Assembly: GCA_014905825.1 (NCBI GenBank)
Contig: JACGCN010000028.1
Location: forward strand, 1-64,000
Length of the DNA stretch: 64,000 nt
Reading direction: 5' to 3'
From: Lyophyllum atratum
Lineage: Eukaryota; Basidiomycota; Agaricomycetes; Agaricales; Lyophyllaceae
Numbering within the stretch: the stretch's first letter is position 1; each line of letters starts with the position of its first letter. Of this stretch, positions 1-13,397 are shown in pieces. Position numbers and translations under genes: made by a program. The notes under the pieces are model-generated. The model was not told where the DNA came from. It saw nothing but the letters and a program-made list of their open reading frames with translations, and did no database searches.

Positions 1-2232
1 ATGATATGGGAAGGTTCTGAGGCACGTCTGGCGTTCGGCGCCTTCTCGCTCACATCGACGAGGAACTGACGCCAGAGATCCAGTAGGGCCTCGTCAATGT
101 CAGGTGCTGCAGCCTCTCCGTCCACGCCGGGGACGGGCTCGTCCTCCATGTCGGAACCCTCATCCTGTACAGGGGGCGGCAAACGGTAACCACGGGCGGC
201 GAGGTTAAAGGTGGGCGCGGTTGTTTCCTGCCCCCAGTCGACCCAGATAGGCGTCGATCGATTCCTGTTTCGGACTCGATCCGGGTTTGCCGTTGCCACC
301 AAGCCACTACGGAAGAACTCAGTCTCCACGTCCTCCATGTCAACACGAAAGAAGAAACGGAAGGCCCTAGGAGTCAATGACTGGTTCTCGTTGTGGTGGA
401 AGCGGGGGACGGGATAGCGGGGACCGATGCAAAGACGGCGAAGGAAAACGAGGCCGTAAGGAAAGGAAGGGAGCGTGACGGCATCGCGGCGTCGTCTGAC
501 TGCAGGGGGCTGTTCGTCGTCGTCTGAGTCCGAGTCATCGGAGAGGACATCGTCATCATCAGTGGGGGACCCGTAGGCGAGGATATCGGGGTCAGCGCCA
601 AGGCGTTCGACGTGGGGGAGGATACAAGCCATGAGCTCCTTGCTTGATGCTCCTTTGTCCGGTGTAGAGTGTAGGCCGTTGAGCATCCAAGCGGCGGCGG
701 CGGTAAGCAGCAACGCCGGCTCCTTGGCACGCAGTCTCGTATCTCCCTCAGCCTGCCATCCGAGGACGAACTTGATGGCCAGCGCGCGCCAGCTGCGTAA
801 GCCCCTGACGAAGAACATGAGCTTATGAAGACTTAGAGAAAAAGGAAGACTTACCACCACACATCTCGGTCGAACGAGACCAACGAACCACGCAACAGCT
901 CTTCCCCGAGATCAAGCAGCACATCAGAGGCAGAGCGGAGCGGCACGCGAAGCTCGAGGCGGGCGAGGGAGTAGGCACCGCCAGCGGCGTTTCCGTACAG
1001 CTCGTACAGACTGTCAATGTACTTCGGTGCCTTGCCTTTCAGGATATCCTCGCATTTGATGAACTTGCCGTGCCTTCCCTGATCTTGACGGTAGGTGAGT
1101 GACTTGTCGGTCGTGTACATTTGTAAGTACTGGACGTGATGAGCGCCGCGAGCTCGGGGACCGGGGGAAATGCGACAGCCAGAGACGGAGGGGAGATGCG
1201 AGACCATGTCCCGGGTGTACTTCGAGCTTCCGGGAGACGTGATGCGGCTAGCGGTGTTGTCCTGGAGCCGGCAGGCCTCTTTGACGATGTGGTAGTGGGA
1301 GTCTGTCCTCCAGGCAAGGCACATCTCGTCGTCTGAGCTGATCTCGATGCCAACGTCAATCCACCAGACTCCGGTGTTCTGAAGGGTTTGAAGATCTAGG
1401 TCATTCTGGCGCATGAATGCGTCGAGGGCGCCTTCAGCTGCCGCGCGCTCAACAGCGTGAGAGGTGGAGTGTTTAACCCCGCGAATCTGGTGGAGAAAGA
1501 CGAGGCCGGTGCCCCAACTGGACCCGTGTGCCGCGAGACTCTCACGAATAGCGTCGCCGAGGTAGACGATGACCCAGTCGGGGACCACCTTTGTCTGGAA
1601 CGACAGTTGGCCGTTATGACCCCGAGCTCGAAAGAGCTCGTCGGCGTAGGTAACGGGCCACTCGGCGGCCTGGTCTCCCATCAGGTGTTGGATGGCGGGG
1701 AGCAGACCTTGCTCGTAAAAGAGCTTTTGCTCCTCCTGAGAAAGCTGGGAGGAGCGGTTGTCGTGGTGGAGCTCGGGAATGAGGACGCGAAGGACATTGT
1801 GGATGCCCCACTTCGCGAGGCAGAGATTCGGTATCTTGTGCACCGGGGCGTCAAAACCTCCCTAGAAACCGCATAGTTAGTCCCGGGGTATGAACGGAAA
1901 ATACGTCAACATACTCCGCTATTTGTAAAGTGGCTAGATACATGGATGTTCCGGGTGAGCGTGTCCTCCTTCTTTGCGACGGGATACGCTGTGAGAGCAG
2001 AGGAGACAAGAATATCCTTGTCGATGCCGAGCAGAGAGTCGTAGTCGCGGCGTGCGCTGAAATCCTCCATGTCGGACATGGTATCCAGAATGGGATCAAG
2101 GACGGTCTGAGTGCCGTCATGGGTGCCCTGAAGGACGAACTTAACGAAGTCGCCGTGGTCGGCTTCGTGCAGATCGGCCGCGAAGGCGCAGAAGTTCTTG
2201 AGACGCATGTTACGAGTAGGGATAGCAGGCAT
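1..2232 (-). CDS. Uncharacterised SNF2-partner protein A1 (partial at left edge)
   Basis: I do not recognise a named domain. Exons are 2232-1915, 1861-855 and 804 down to the window edge, so the C-terminus is missing. The second splice (donor at 854, acceptor CAG at 805-807) rejoins the frame and gives a match to A2 at 53728-56462 along the whole visible length. Shared blocks include YDSLLGI near residue 85, HKIPN after intron 1, IRG(V/T)KH, VDV(A/G)IEISS, YTTDKS, HAKFI-like GKFIK and LE(L/V)RVP, then an acidic linker followed by VFLRR. Both introns fall at the same places in A1 and A2. The gene is divergent from SNF2 gene H1, as A2 is from H2. It was probably inherited as a two-gene unit. 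The reading frame is open throughout what is visible. Function unknown; partnership with the helicase is inferred from conserved pairing only. Confidence 0.85.
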
Positions 2233-2579
2233 GGTGGCAGCGAGTAGGTTCAGGTTAAGGGATGGTTCAATAAATTATATACCGTTACAGCTGTGTGTTC
2301 TACGATAGCGCCAAGAATGGGGGCGGCAAATGCAAGAGCACGACACGAGGCAGAGCTCCGCAAATCAAATGTTTTCGCCTGTAAGATACAGCCAACGATT
2401 AGCGGCCATTCTTCGTATGATAAGGCACTCGGACTTACATGGTATCGGGGAATCGTCGATCCCCAAAGTGGAGCCGTTCCGTATAAGCCGGCTATGACAA
2501 CGGCGCTGTAGCGTGAAACACTGATAAGTATTTCAAATACATACTGAGAAGCGACTCACGAGTGATATTGTTCAATACG

Positions 2580-3060
2580 GCAGGCATGGCCGTCGATATC
2601 TCGACGCACACCGAGCACAGACGTAGGGGTTGGACCCACTACGACCTGTGGAGCCTCCGTAGGGGTTGAACCCACTACGTAGACAAGTGGCGAGCGGGAG
2701 CGAGGACGGGACGTGGATGGCGGTGGTGGCAAGTTGGACTTGTGCGAATTGCGATGATGCGGCCGAGGCTGTTGCCAAACATAACCAATCCGAGTCGGTG
2801 ACCCACATGGTCAACATTGCAACCGCCATCATCAGCCTCTCCAACCACTTCTCTCTCATATGTGCCTCATGCTCGCCTCGAACCGACGCAACCTCAGCCG
2901 TTGACGTATGGGGTCCAACCCCTGCGGCAACTACGGGCGTACGGGGTTCAACCCCTGCGTCTGTACTTGGACTGCCGACCTCTGGATAACCTTTGAGCCG
3001 ACATCCTAAGTGCCGACGTTCTTTGAGCCGACACATGCAGGGGATCGACGAACCCCACAT
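2580..3060. repeat. Short repeats with GGGGTTCAACCCC-type palindromes
   Basis: The stretch between A1 and H1 repeats 'taggggttgaaccc', 'ggggtccaacccc' and 'ggggttcaacccc' in short units, each a small inverted repeat with a GGGG/CCCC stem. Open frames cross it but show no family resemblance. Palindromes of the GGGGAATC type already appear at 2447-2464 and 3040-3056. Confidence 0.6.
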
Positions 3061-3119
3061 ACACGTTCGTCTTCTATCTATTGTTCTGATTGACCTTGTT
3101 TCTGACCCAACCCAGGATG

Positions 3120-4285
3120 ATGTTGCTTCACCGTATGTACTCGGTGTGCTGGCGCTGTGTGCTAGCCCGGTCGTGGGGAATCGACGATCCCCACCACACA
3201 GTGAGTACTCTGAGTTCTGTGCCCATCACCCTTGTTCCTGACGTATCCTAAGACATCCTCGCCGCCTCCTATTCTGTGTGCTGGCGGTGCTGCTCGCTCC
3301 TGGGAATCGACGATTCCCATCACACAGTGAGTATCTTGAGTTCTGTCCCCATCACCCCCGTGCCTGACGTATCTAAGATATTTTTGCCGCCTCCTATTCT
3401 GTGACCTGGCCGCGCTGCTCGCTCCGGGGAATCCACGATCCCCAGCCTGACGTATCCTAAGACATTTTCGCCGCCTCCTACTCTGTGTGCTGGCGGTGCT
3501 GCTCGCTCCTGGGAATCGACGATTCCCATCACACAGTGAGTATCTTGAGTTCTGTCCCCATCACCCCCGTGCCTGACGTATCTAAGATATTTTTGCCGCC
3601 TCCTATTCTGTGACCTGGCCGCGCTGCTCGCTCCGGGGAATCCACGATCCCCAGCCTGACGTATCCTAAGACATTCTCGCCGCCTCCTACTCTGTGTGCT
3701 GGCGGTGCTGCTCGCTCCTGGGAATCGACGATTCCCATCACACAGTGAGTATCTTGAGTTCTGTCCCCATCACCCCCGTGCCTGACGTATCTAAGATATT
3801 TTTGCCGCCTCCTATTCTGTGACCTGGCCGCGCTGCTCGCTCCGGGGAATCCACGATCCCCAGCCTGACGTATCCTAAGACATCCTCGCCGCCTCCTACT
3901 CTGTGTGCTGGCGGTGCTGCTCGCTCCTGGGAATCGACGATTCCCATCACACAGTGAGTATCTTGAGTTCTGTCCCCATCACCCCCGTGCCTGACGTATC
4001 TAAGATATTTTTGCCGCCTCCTATTCTGTGACCTGGCCGCGCTGCTCGCTCCGGGGAATCCACGATCCCCAGCCTGACGTATCCTAAGACATCCTCGCCG
4101 CCTCCTACTCTGTGTGCTGGCGGTGCTGCTCGCTCCTGGGAATCGACGATTCCCATCACACAGTGAGTATCTTGAGTTCTGTCCCCATCACCCCCGTGCC
4201 TGACGTATCTAAGATATTTTTGCCGCCTCCTATTCTGTGACCTGGCCGCGCTGCTCGCTCCGGGGAATCCACGATCCCCAGCCTC
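3120..4285. repeat. 209-bp tandem repeat, about five copies
   Basis: Identical open frames recur at 3320, 3529, 3738 and 3947, giving an exact 209-bp period. Each unit is a doublet of two related ~104-bp halves: one has GGGAATCGACGATTCCC, the other GGGGAATCCACGATCCCC. Both halves share CTGACGTATC, GCCGCCTCCTA and GCTGCTCGCTC blocks. Copies are almost identical, so the array is recently amplified or homogenised. It fills most of the A1-H1 divergent intergenic region. The 70-aa frames inside are a by-product of the period and are not called as genes. Confidence 0.9.
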
Positions 4286-4455
4286 CTCCTCTCCACGGCA
4301 GTGCATATGCAGCGCCTCGAGGTTCACCTCGCATCTCCGTAAGTCTTAGTTTCTCCGTCTCTTTGACGAATCTCATGCCGTTTCTCGCCCTGTAATCAGT
4401 CAGTAATATCATCGCTAGCTGCTGAACCCAAACTTGTTGCATCTCATGCGGCCCG

Positions 4456-5132
4456 ATGACGCCCTCGTGCCGCGTAAGTCCACATTGTTGTCTTATCCGA
4501 ACATCTCTTGTTAAAATATTTTGTCTTTCAGCCAGGTACGATCTGCTGGCCCCAACCTCGTTTCAGCTCGCGAAGTCCTATGACGCGCTGGTGCTGTGTG
4601 AGTTCAAATTGCTCTCCTATCTTAACGCCTCGTGTTAATTTTTTTTTCATCATCCAGCCATCACGAATGTTGATGCTGCAGGCCCAATTTTAGGTTCTAC
4701 AACTCCACGGCATCTAGAGTCTCGTCAAAAATGGGATAAGAACCCGAGGGACCTCTAGGAAGACAAGCACCCTGCTCCAATGCTGATCCTCGTAATCGTC
4801 GGCTATCCGGGTCTCAACGAAACTACTTATCGTATGCTACTTATCGGACGCTTCGTGAGTAACACAGCTAAGGTAGCGCTTCTCGTCTCACCGAAATCAT
4901 AGGACCAATTGTGGTCAAGGACGGAAGAAAGTCAGCTCGTCGGCCGGCCCTATGGCCAACCGCGGGTTGGTTTGCCGGCCACATCCCCTCAACCACTCAC
5001 GGAACTTTCGCGCCGTCTAGCCGATTGAACGCGTAACTAACCAGAGGTCCTATGACGTGCTGTGTAAGTCCAAATTGCTCTCCTATCTCAACGCCTCGTG
5101 TTAAATTTTTTTCATCATCCAGCCATCACGAC
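4456..5132 (+). repeat. Dispersed ~85-bp intron-like repeat, three copies
   Basis: Copies at about 4456-4540, 4579-4668 and 5049-5132 share 'cctatgacg...gtgctgtgtragt', 'aaattgctctcctatct', 'aacgcctcgtgttaa', a T-run and 'catcatccagccatcacga'. Each looks like an exon end plus a GT(A/G)AGT...CAG intron. The rest of 4285-5328 holds no gene I can support and must include the H1 promoter. Confidence 0.55.
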
Positions 5133-5328
5133 TGTTAGCCTGTATATTGTCGCCGAACTAGTCTATGTTCTATCTTGGCGTGCTTCGCGTAGCTCTCTAC
5201 CGCGCGTTTCACTTTACTCCGTAGTATACCCGCCATGTGTACTACTTGCGCACGCAAATTTTGAACTTAAAATATCTAACAACGCTGTCCCCACTGTTGT
5301 CGCTCGAATCCCCCAAAGTCCTACCACT

Positions 5329-8300
5329 ATGCCTAGCCACACCACACACAGCGCGCTCATTCAGATGTCTCTCGCCATGCCGGGGGCACCATGGTGCTAC
5401 CCCAAGTGGCAGGAGATCACCGGTATACACCACGGCTTGTTTCCTGCCGACGACGCCCAATTACCTCGCGGATGGTCTCGCGACGTGGCCAACTTTATCC
5501 AGTCTTACTTCGACCAGTACTCCAAGAAGAAGAGGAGGACGACAAGATCAAGTTCTCTGCTGCAAGAGCTGGTGCCCATCAAGTTCCTGGACGCGATCCT
5601 TGGCGCCAATGGGTCGTCGAGATGTGGAAGGTCTGGGATATCCACGGTCGCATCACCCGCGCCCTCGCCGAAGAGGGTCTACACCCCATGACCCTCTCCC
5701 TCGGTCACGAGTCCAACGCTTGGCCCGACGGTACTTTGTACACTCCGTTGGCCGTTGACTCAGTTGCTCGATCCCTCTTTGGCGACGAAGCTCTCGGTCC
5801 GCACGGGCGAGCGCACGAGGGGTTACGCAGGACAATTCAAGCTCTCATCCAGCGCACCTGGTTGAACCTCAAGAAACAGGGTACTCGCAGCAAGGTCAGG
5901 ATCCTGGATCACGAGAAGATCGCCATCGCAGCGTTCGAAAGTGAGCTCATGCTGTCTTTCGTCGTAATCGTCTCAGCGACTGACCATTCCTAGAACTTGA
6001 CAGGGAAAAGTTGACGAAGCGTGCCATACGGACTGTCATCAACAAGGTAGCCGCTTGGAGAACCCACGCTGAAGTCCTGCAAACGCGGGAGAACTTGGAG
6101 AAGATGGAGAAGATGGACGAGGAGCTGAAGCGCCTGATGGTCGGGCTCGGGGCTAAGCTAGAGGTCAAAACACAGCATCTGCGTAAGCCCACCGTCATGC
6201 ATCACCCCCACAGTGGCTGACGAACTTTCTCAGCAATGACAAAGGTCGACACCAAGATGCTCAAGTCGCTCGCATCGGAGGAAGACGTCGCTGACATTAT
6301 CAGCCTCTACAACGACTTCTTCAAGAACCGTAGCCTCGAGGAGGACTCTGTCCCTATTCACGAACAGCAGCCCACTATCGACATTGGCTTCGCCGAGTGT
6401 AAGGACGGCTCGCCGGATCCTGGAGTCGAGGTCGAATACAACATGCCCCCCGAAGCGCTTTCCCGTGCTCTGGGGTTCGTCAACGGCCTACCTTTCCTGT
6501 TCAACACCCACCGGCACACAGGAGGCCTGAGCTCATGGGACCCAGCGGACGCCCACCTCTTCGACGCTTCCAAGGTCGCCTCAAACCCGGAGATGGAAGC
6601 CATTACCCTCCATTGGCACCAACTCTGCGGTGCCCATATGATGACGCGAGTCAACTTCACGGAAAAACCCGCACCTGGCAGGTGTTGTGGTGTCCTCGTC
6701 GCGGACGATGTCGGTCTCGGAAAGACGTTTCAGCAGGCGGTCATGATCGCTCTTCTCACCCAGCTCGCCATGCGTGGAATGTTGCCCGCGGCGAACCGGG
6801 GGCCTTTGCCTCCAGTCATTCGTGAGTTTATCATCGTGCGTTCACCCTCTGAAGATAACTGACACAATGGCCATGAATAGAGTCTACGCCGTACCTTGCG
6901 GAGCACGCGACACTCCCGAACCTCCCGCATCTGATCCTCGTACCCGGAACGCTCCTCGCGCAATGGGAGGCGGAGCTCAAGGTCGTCTTCAAACCCAAGT
7001 CGTTCGATATTCTCATCTACCCGTCAGAGAAGAAATATATCAGCCAATTCTGGGCGCCCGACGGACCTTTCCACGCATCGAAGCACCAGCTGTGTCATCG
7101 AGTCATCATAGCCTCGCACTCGGTAAGCCGTGTGTGCGGTCCTTAATTTTATTTGACACTAATGACGCATCGTAGGCGTTGCAAAAAGACTTCTCTTCTC
7201 TCTACGTGTATACCAAGCCAGCCGCGGGCTCACTACCGTGGCTTCATCCCTCCAAAAAAGACGTATACGAGACTGCGGCGCCGACGACTTTGTACGGGCA
7301 AAGGTACCTCTCCATCACCCTCGACGAAGCCCACATGTACCGCAACACCGGCGCTAAGCATTCCTCGGCGCTCTTAATCTTGGAGCGATCGGTACTACGG
7401 TTCGTTCTGACTGCCACCCCTCTTCAAACATCCACGAAGGTAAGCACAGTCTACGTCCTCCCTGCCACAGCGCTGACATGGGTATAGGACGTCGCCGGCA
7501 TGGGTCGACTTATTGGACTCCCTCACTTCCACAGCGACACCGCTCTCAAGGAGGAGCGAGCCGACGTGAGCACCCTCAGGAGAGTAAAAGGCAATAACTC
7601 GGAAGACTTGGACGAGGCGAACGACGCGATCAAGGCGTGTCAACTTGAGATCGCTCAGCGGCTACAAGCGCAGTTCGAGGGGCGCATCCTGCGACGTACC
7701 ATAAACAGCCTGAACTGGCAGAGGAACCCGCTCATCTCCATCCCGCCGTACGAAGAGTTCTTGGTGGTCGTGCAACTCACCGACGAGGAGATTGCCATTA
7801 TCACGGACCTTGCGGACGCTACTAAGGAGAGGTACAAATTGGCATGGTCTATCGAATTCGGTCCACGCTAACAGAACCCTTATAGTGTCTCGGCTTCTAA
7901 TGGCGTCCTGATGATTGTGTCTCGAAGCTTCTACATCCACCACCGGATGTCCGTCGGATTCGCAAGATTGGACATGGACGACCCCATACCCGTATTCCAC
8001 TCTCTGGCCGAATGGGACACGCAGAAGTCTACGAAGATCGACACCTGCGCACGCATGGTCAGGCATATACTCACTGACGACAACGCCCCCGACATGATCT
8101 TCGACGACGGTATTGAATTCCCAGACATCCCGCCTCCGAATCCCGGGGAGAAGGTCTCACAGGAAACGAAGATCCTCATCTACCAAGAATTTCCGTCTCT
8201 TGGCCCTCTGCTCCGCAACGTAAGTCTGAAAAGAATCTTATCGTGAAACGTTTACGTAGCTGACCGCCGACTTGTTACAGATTCTCACCCTCTACGGTAT

Positions 8301-10509
8301 CGACCATAAGTACATCGACGGCGACACAACATTCAAGCAGCGAAACGAGATCGTCCACCAGTTCAAGACCGACCCGTCGTTCCGGGTGCTCATTGTTTCA
8401 GCGGTGGGCGGCACTGGACTTAACCTCACCGTGGCATCAGTCATCATTTTCCTCGTAAGTCCGCCATCTCTTCAAGAGAGAATTCTTATGCTGACAACTC
8501 ACATAGGACCAGCCGTGGAGCGCTCAAGATGAGCGACAGATCCGTGGTCGTTCATGGCGGCATCCGCAGAAGAAGGTGGTTAAGTGTTACCATATTCTTG
8601 CAGACGAGACAGCCGACGTCATCCTGAATGCGCTGGCTCGCGGCAAACACGACATGCTGGAGGCCTTCCTTCAGAAGGAGGACGCAGACGCACCAGGTAT
8701 GTGCATTCTTCAGGCGCGCTGAAGCACTACTTATCCGTCGGTACAGAGAAGCTCAAGGAGCAGGTCAGGCTGCTTAAGGGACTGACCCTTTCTCGTCCCG
8801 AGGATGACCTCGACGAGGATGACGAACAGCCGGCCCCCACAAAGGGTAAGGGTAAAGGGAAGAAGGTCACCGAGAACAAATCCACCGCTGGCGATGAGGC
8901 GGCTCGTCCGAAGCCAAAGAAAGTGAGGAAGAAGAAGGTCATTGTGATAGATGACATCGGCGACGACGAGCCGGCGACCGCTGCTGATCAAGTCCCCATG
9001 GATGACGACGCCATCCTCCCAGGTCTAGGGCCCAACGGCGGAGATTCTACAGACCCCGGTACAACTACTGATCACCGCTCCGAAGTTTCGAGCGCATACG
9101 AGGATACTGACCAGTCCATGGTCTCACGTCCCGTATCCACCGAACGTAAGTCCCCTCCGTCGATCTCTCATCCGCCTCGCTGACTTAAGGTTTACAGCTC
9201 CGGCAGACGAGTCCGAGCCCAACACACCTCCGCCTCAAACGGGACTTCGTCGCCGAGACCTTCTTATTCCCGGTGAGTGTGACACACATATACCATGCGA
9301 TTTCACACCCTTACAAGAGTCTTGTATATAGATAGTCCTGAGGCTGCAAAGGTCAAGAAGAGACAGCGACACCTTTTGAGTTCTCCGAGCGACAGGGGGT
9401 CGTCGCACAACGATGGCGATTACGAAATGGGCTCTGACGATTTGTTCTGGGGTGCGGCGGGCCCTCCCCAGGATTCGCCGATGGGGCATAGACAAGGTGC
9501 GCTTCCTGTTGTTATCACGAATGCCGTATGCTCAACTGCGTTATATTAGTCCACCCTCGCAACCTCCCTGTAGCAGCAATCTCGACTCGTCCGCCGCCTG
9601 CTCTCGCTCCTCATCCAGCGCCTCCTCCTGCTTCTCGTCAGGCGCCTGCTCTTGCTCCTCGTCCAGTGCCTGCTCCACCAGCAGCTGAACCGCCGCGAAT
9701 GAGGTCTGGCTTCAACCCGTTTGCTTTGTCTGCGCAAAGACCAGAGTCTGCGAGTGCAAAAAGTGTTGCCAACTCCTCTTCCCCGATGCCATATCCATCG
9801 TCGTCACCCCAGTCTTCAATGACAATGCCTTCCCCGGGTCAGTTTTCCTAGCTGTTCGCCTCTTCGTATCTGCTGACAACGTTTCTACTTAGTATCACAG
9901 CACCAAAAAGACGGTAACCAACCTTCATCAGGACGCCCTCCTTCTATGCTGTCCACGCTGCCTAGCAGACGTCAGTTTTATCACTGTTGTCCAACCCATG
10001 TACTAACGAGTTATTATCAGAGTTCATTCAGCCGAAGAGGGTCCCGCTGCAGCTGCCAGCTAAGCCAATGCAGGGACCGAACCCTCCTCTCCCTTCTTCT
10101 CGCCATCCGTCAGCTAACGCAGGCGCGAATCCTGGCCGGCAACCCTCAACGTCTTCGTCGGTGCCTCAGCCACCAGCAAATGCTTTGACATCGCAGGGTG
10201 CGTTTCCCAAGTGCTCCAGTTTCTGCCGTGCTTACAAGTCGACTTAGTTGCTCCTCCAATTCGGCAAGACAATGCCGTTGCATCTTCTTCGACTTCTCGA
10301 GGTGAGACTTGATATATAACATCCTCTCAGCATGCACTAATTTCGATCTAGCCGTACCTTCAATGCGTCAGCCTACACTCTTTGGGGCTGCACGGAAGCC
10401 AAGCGGGACGCTCAGTCCGCTGCCACCGCCAACTACAGGGCGGAACCCGTACCCGAAGTATCAACGCCAGAAGCCCGAGAAGAAGCCTGAGAACGAGCGC
10501 AGGGGTTGA
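5329..10509 (+). CDS. SNF2-family ATPase/helicase H1
   Basis: Many-exon gene for a predicted DNA-dependent ATPase of SNF2 type. The N-terminus (MPSHT, then LFPxDDxxLPRGW) matches H2 at 51784. Helicase motifs in order: I DDVGLGKT (about 6710), II DEAH (about 7325), III LTATPLQ (about 7410), V GLNL (about 8420) and VI QIRGRSWRHPQ (about 8545). A Lys-rich stretch (GKGKGKK) and a long Pro/Ser-rich tail in small exons follow, ending at TGA 10507-10509. The start at 5329 is fixed by homology with H2. One frame break lies near 5520: the N-terminal frame reads SYFDQYSKKK while homology resumes in another frame at EEEEDDKIKF. No intron fits there, so it is a mutation or a consensus indel beside AAGAAGAAGAGGAGG. 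All catalytic motifs lie downstream. The gene is divergent from A1. Confidence 0.88.
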
Positions 10510-11231
10510 GGGACGATACTATATACTACACACGCCGTACGTTTTGTATTCAGAGGCATAGTATACATGGGGATCTTCGATCCCCGTCTCTGAGCTGCTT
10601 GAGTGAAACCAAACACGTTATGAGAACCGGCTTTGGAGGCCATGTGCTGTCAGACGGGGATCGTCGATCCCCACTAACGAGAGCTGTCTCCCCCTTGTGT
10701 GTTAAGACTTACGTACATGTGGGGATCCACGAACCCCTGTGTTCACTCTCAGCGGTGAGCTTGAACACAAACGAACGGATGGGCTATGTGTCGTCAGACG
10801 GGGATCGTCGATCCCCTTGATGGCAGCCGTGTTGGAATTCTGAGCGGTATGTATCTATCAAACGCTTCACCGGGATGTACATTTTCTGACCCCTTCACCG
10901 GTATCTCTATGCAGGGAGCGGACGACGCCCTTATACGAGGTTCCTCGAACTTAGTGTTAACCAAAAGCAACTTCACCCAAGGTAAGTCTAGTCGTTCCTA
11001 AGCACCCTACATAACTTGACCATCGACGCTAGAACGAAGCTTCCATCTTCTCAACGCCAACCACCAAGTCGACCGAAAGGTAAGTCTAGCTATGCCTAAG
11101 TACCCTACATAAGTTGACTATCGAGACTAGATCCATACCTCGACCTCTTGACTAACTACCAAGTCGACGCCTTAAAGTAAGTTTCTCTCCTGTTGTAAGC
11201 GTCCGCTCAGTTGTTAACCTCCTTCATAGTC

Positions 11232-11883
11232 ATGAAGTGCACTTACTATTCGCCCAAGCCACGCCTCGCAGATCGCCAAGGCCTGCCGCTTCTCGAAGTC
11301 CCTATCGCTGACCGCCTGACTGTGAGTTTCCTTTTCGTCCTCCCTTTTTCCTCTCCACCTAGGTTATAGGCCGGAACGCCGGTGCGCATTAGAGTCGGCT
11401 CGCGAGTTCGGTACGGGGTTTTTATCCGTTATGAGTGGAGGAAGGCGTCCGCGGTGGGCGAGTATCGGAGACGTTTGCAGGCGAAGGGGTTCACGAAGAT
11501 GCCCAAGGTGAGTCTACTCTAACTGACTTCTCTGAGCGACCGTTTTGATACGCTTCGAGGGGGTCTGGATCGCGGACGGGGTGCTCGTCTCATACAACAG
11601 ACGTTGGCACCCGAGGGCTGGGTACTACAGGGGCGACCGCATCAGCTTGGCCTTAAGAAGTTGCAGCAGGGTAAGTAATTAATTCTCTTCGACGATTCTA
11701 AGCTGACGACCTCTCTTAGGTATAGGGCGACGAGCAGTCTACAAATGTATATATTGTGACTCTTACGATAAACGGAACGCGTTCTACGGGGACTTGTGAG
11801 TCGGTCTCGAAGAGAAAAATCTACATTGTAATGACTAAAGACTACACAGGACGTACAAGAGCCGGTCAAACGCGTTTGTATGA
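11232..11883 (+). CDS. Small five-exon gene F1, unknown function
   Basis: Predicted exons: 11232-11321, 11370-11507, 11560-11670, about 11720-11795 and 11850-11883 (TGA). The protein (~150 aa) is basic, with IRYEWRKASAVGEYRRRLQ and RRWHP near the middle, and a late YKCIYCDSYDKRNAFYGDL segment with one CxxC. Every intron has a GT..AG pair of about 50 nt. The last splice (donor 11796, acceptor 11849) joins in phase to end SNAFV. The phase of the intron after 11670 is not settled: an in-frame reading without the CxxC is also open, but the tail conserved with F2 favours the CxxC frame. Two more exon-like pieces with perfect GTAAGT/TAG borders lie upstream (10980-11170); I could not join them in frame. 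No family recognised. Confidence 0.55.
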
Positions 11884-13397
11884 CGCGCACACGCCTGCCG
11901 CCAGCGTTATCCTTCCTTACTCTTTGACGATCGTTTCTGACTCTATTCTATTTGCAGCTGCACGGGGAATTCTGAGGCGATGTGCCGTCTGACGGGGATC
12001 GTGGAACCCCACTGTGGAGAGCCATTCATGATCTTGTAAGTTCGCCGTTCTCACCGCTCTTCGCGCTCTCAGGCCTGTATGATCAGACGCAGGTATATCT
12101 GGGGATCCACGAACCCCTTCTCTTCGCTCTTGATGATGAGGTCGAAGACAAAGAAGCGGAGTGCATATGTATCGTCTGACGGGGATCGTGGAACCCCACT
12201 GTGGAGAGCCGTTCATGATCTTGTAAGTTCGTCGTTCTCACCGCTCTTCGCGCTCTCAGCCCTGTACGATCAGACGCAGGTATATCTGGGGATCCACGAT
12301 CCCCTTCTCTTGCTCTTGATGATGAGGTCCTCTTGCTCTTGATGATGAGGTCGAAGACAACGAGCAGAGTGCGTATGTATCGTCCGACGGGGATCGTGGA
12401 TCCCCATGATGACGGCCGTTTGAACGCCTCTGAACTGGTAAGTCGGTGTCCTTACCTCTACCCCAGAACGTATATGTGGGGATCCACGATTATACTACAC
12501 ACGCCGTACGTTTTGTATTCAGAGGCATAGTATACATGGGGATCTTCGATCCCCGTCTCTGAGATGCTTGAGTGAAACCAAACACGTTATGAGAACCGGC
12601 TTTGGAGGCCATGTGCTGTCAGACGGGGATCGTCGATCCCCACTAACGAGAGCTGTCTCCCCCTTGTGTGTTAAGACTTACGTACATGTGGGGATCCACG
12701 AACCCCTGTGTTCACTCTCAGCGGTGAGCTTGAACACAAACGAACGGATGGGCTATGTGTCGTCAGACGGGGATCGTCGATCCCCTTGATGGCAGCCGTG
12801 TTGGAATTCTGAGCGGTATGTATCTATCAAACGCTTCACCGGGATGTACATTTTCTGACCCCTTCACCGGTATCTCTATGCAGGGAGCGGACGACGCCCT
12901 TATACGAGGTTCCTCGAACTTAGTGTTAACCAAAAGCAACTTCACCCAAGGTAAGTCTAGTCGTTCCTAAGCACCCTACATAACTTGACCATCGACGCTA
13001 GAACGAAGCTTCCATCTTCTCAACGCCAACCACCAAGTCGACCGAAAGGTAAGTCTAGCTATGCCTAAGTACCCTACATAAGTTGACTATCGAGACTAGA
13101 TCCATACCTCGACCTCTTGACTAATTACCAAGTCGACGCCTCAACTTCACGCAAGGTAAGTTTAATCGTTCCTAAGTACCCTACATAACTTGACCATTGA
13201 GACTAGAACGCAGCTTCCATCTTCTCAACGCCAACCACCAAGTCGACCGAAAGGTAAGTCTAGCTATGCCTAAGTAGCCTACATAGGTTGACTATCGAGA
13301 CTAGATCATACCTCCACCTCTACACTGACTACCAAGTCAACGTCTTAAAGTAAGTTTATATCCTGTTGTCCGCGTTCTTTTAACCTCCTCCATAGTC

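Noticed and set aside
3320..4327. Four identical 70-aa open frames
   Set aside because: They repeat with the 209-bp array period and have no independent coding signal.
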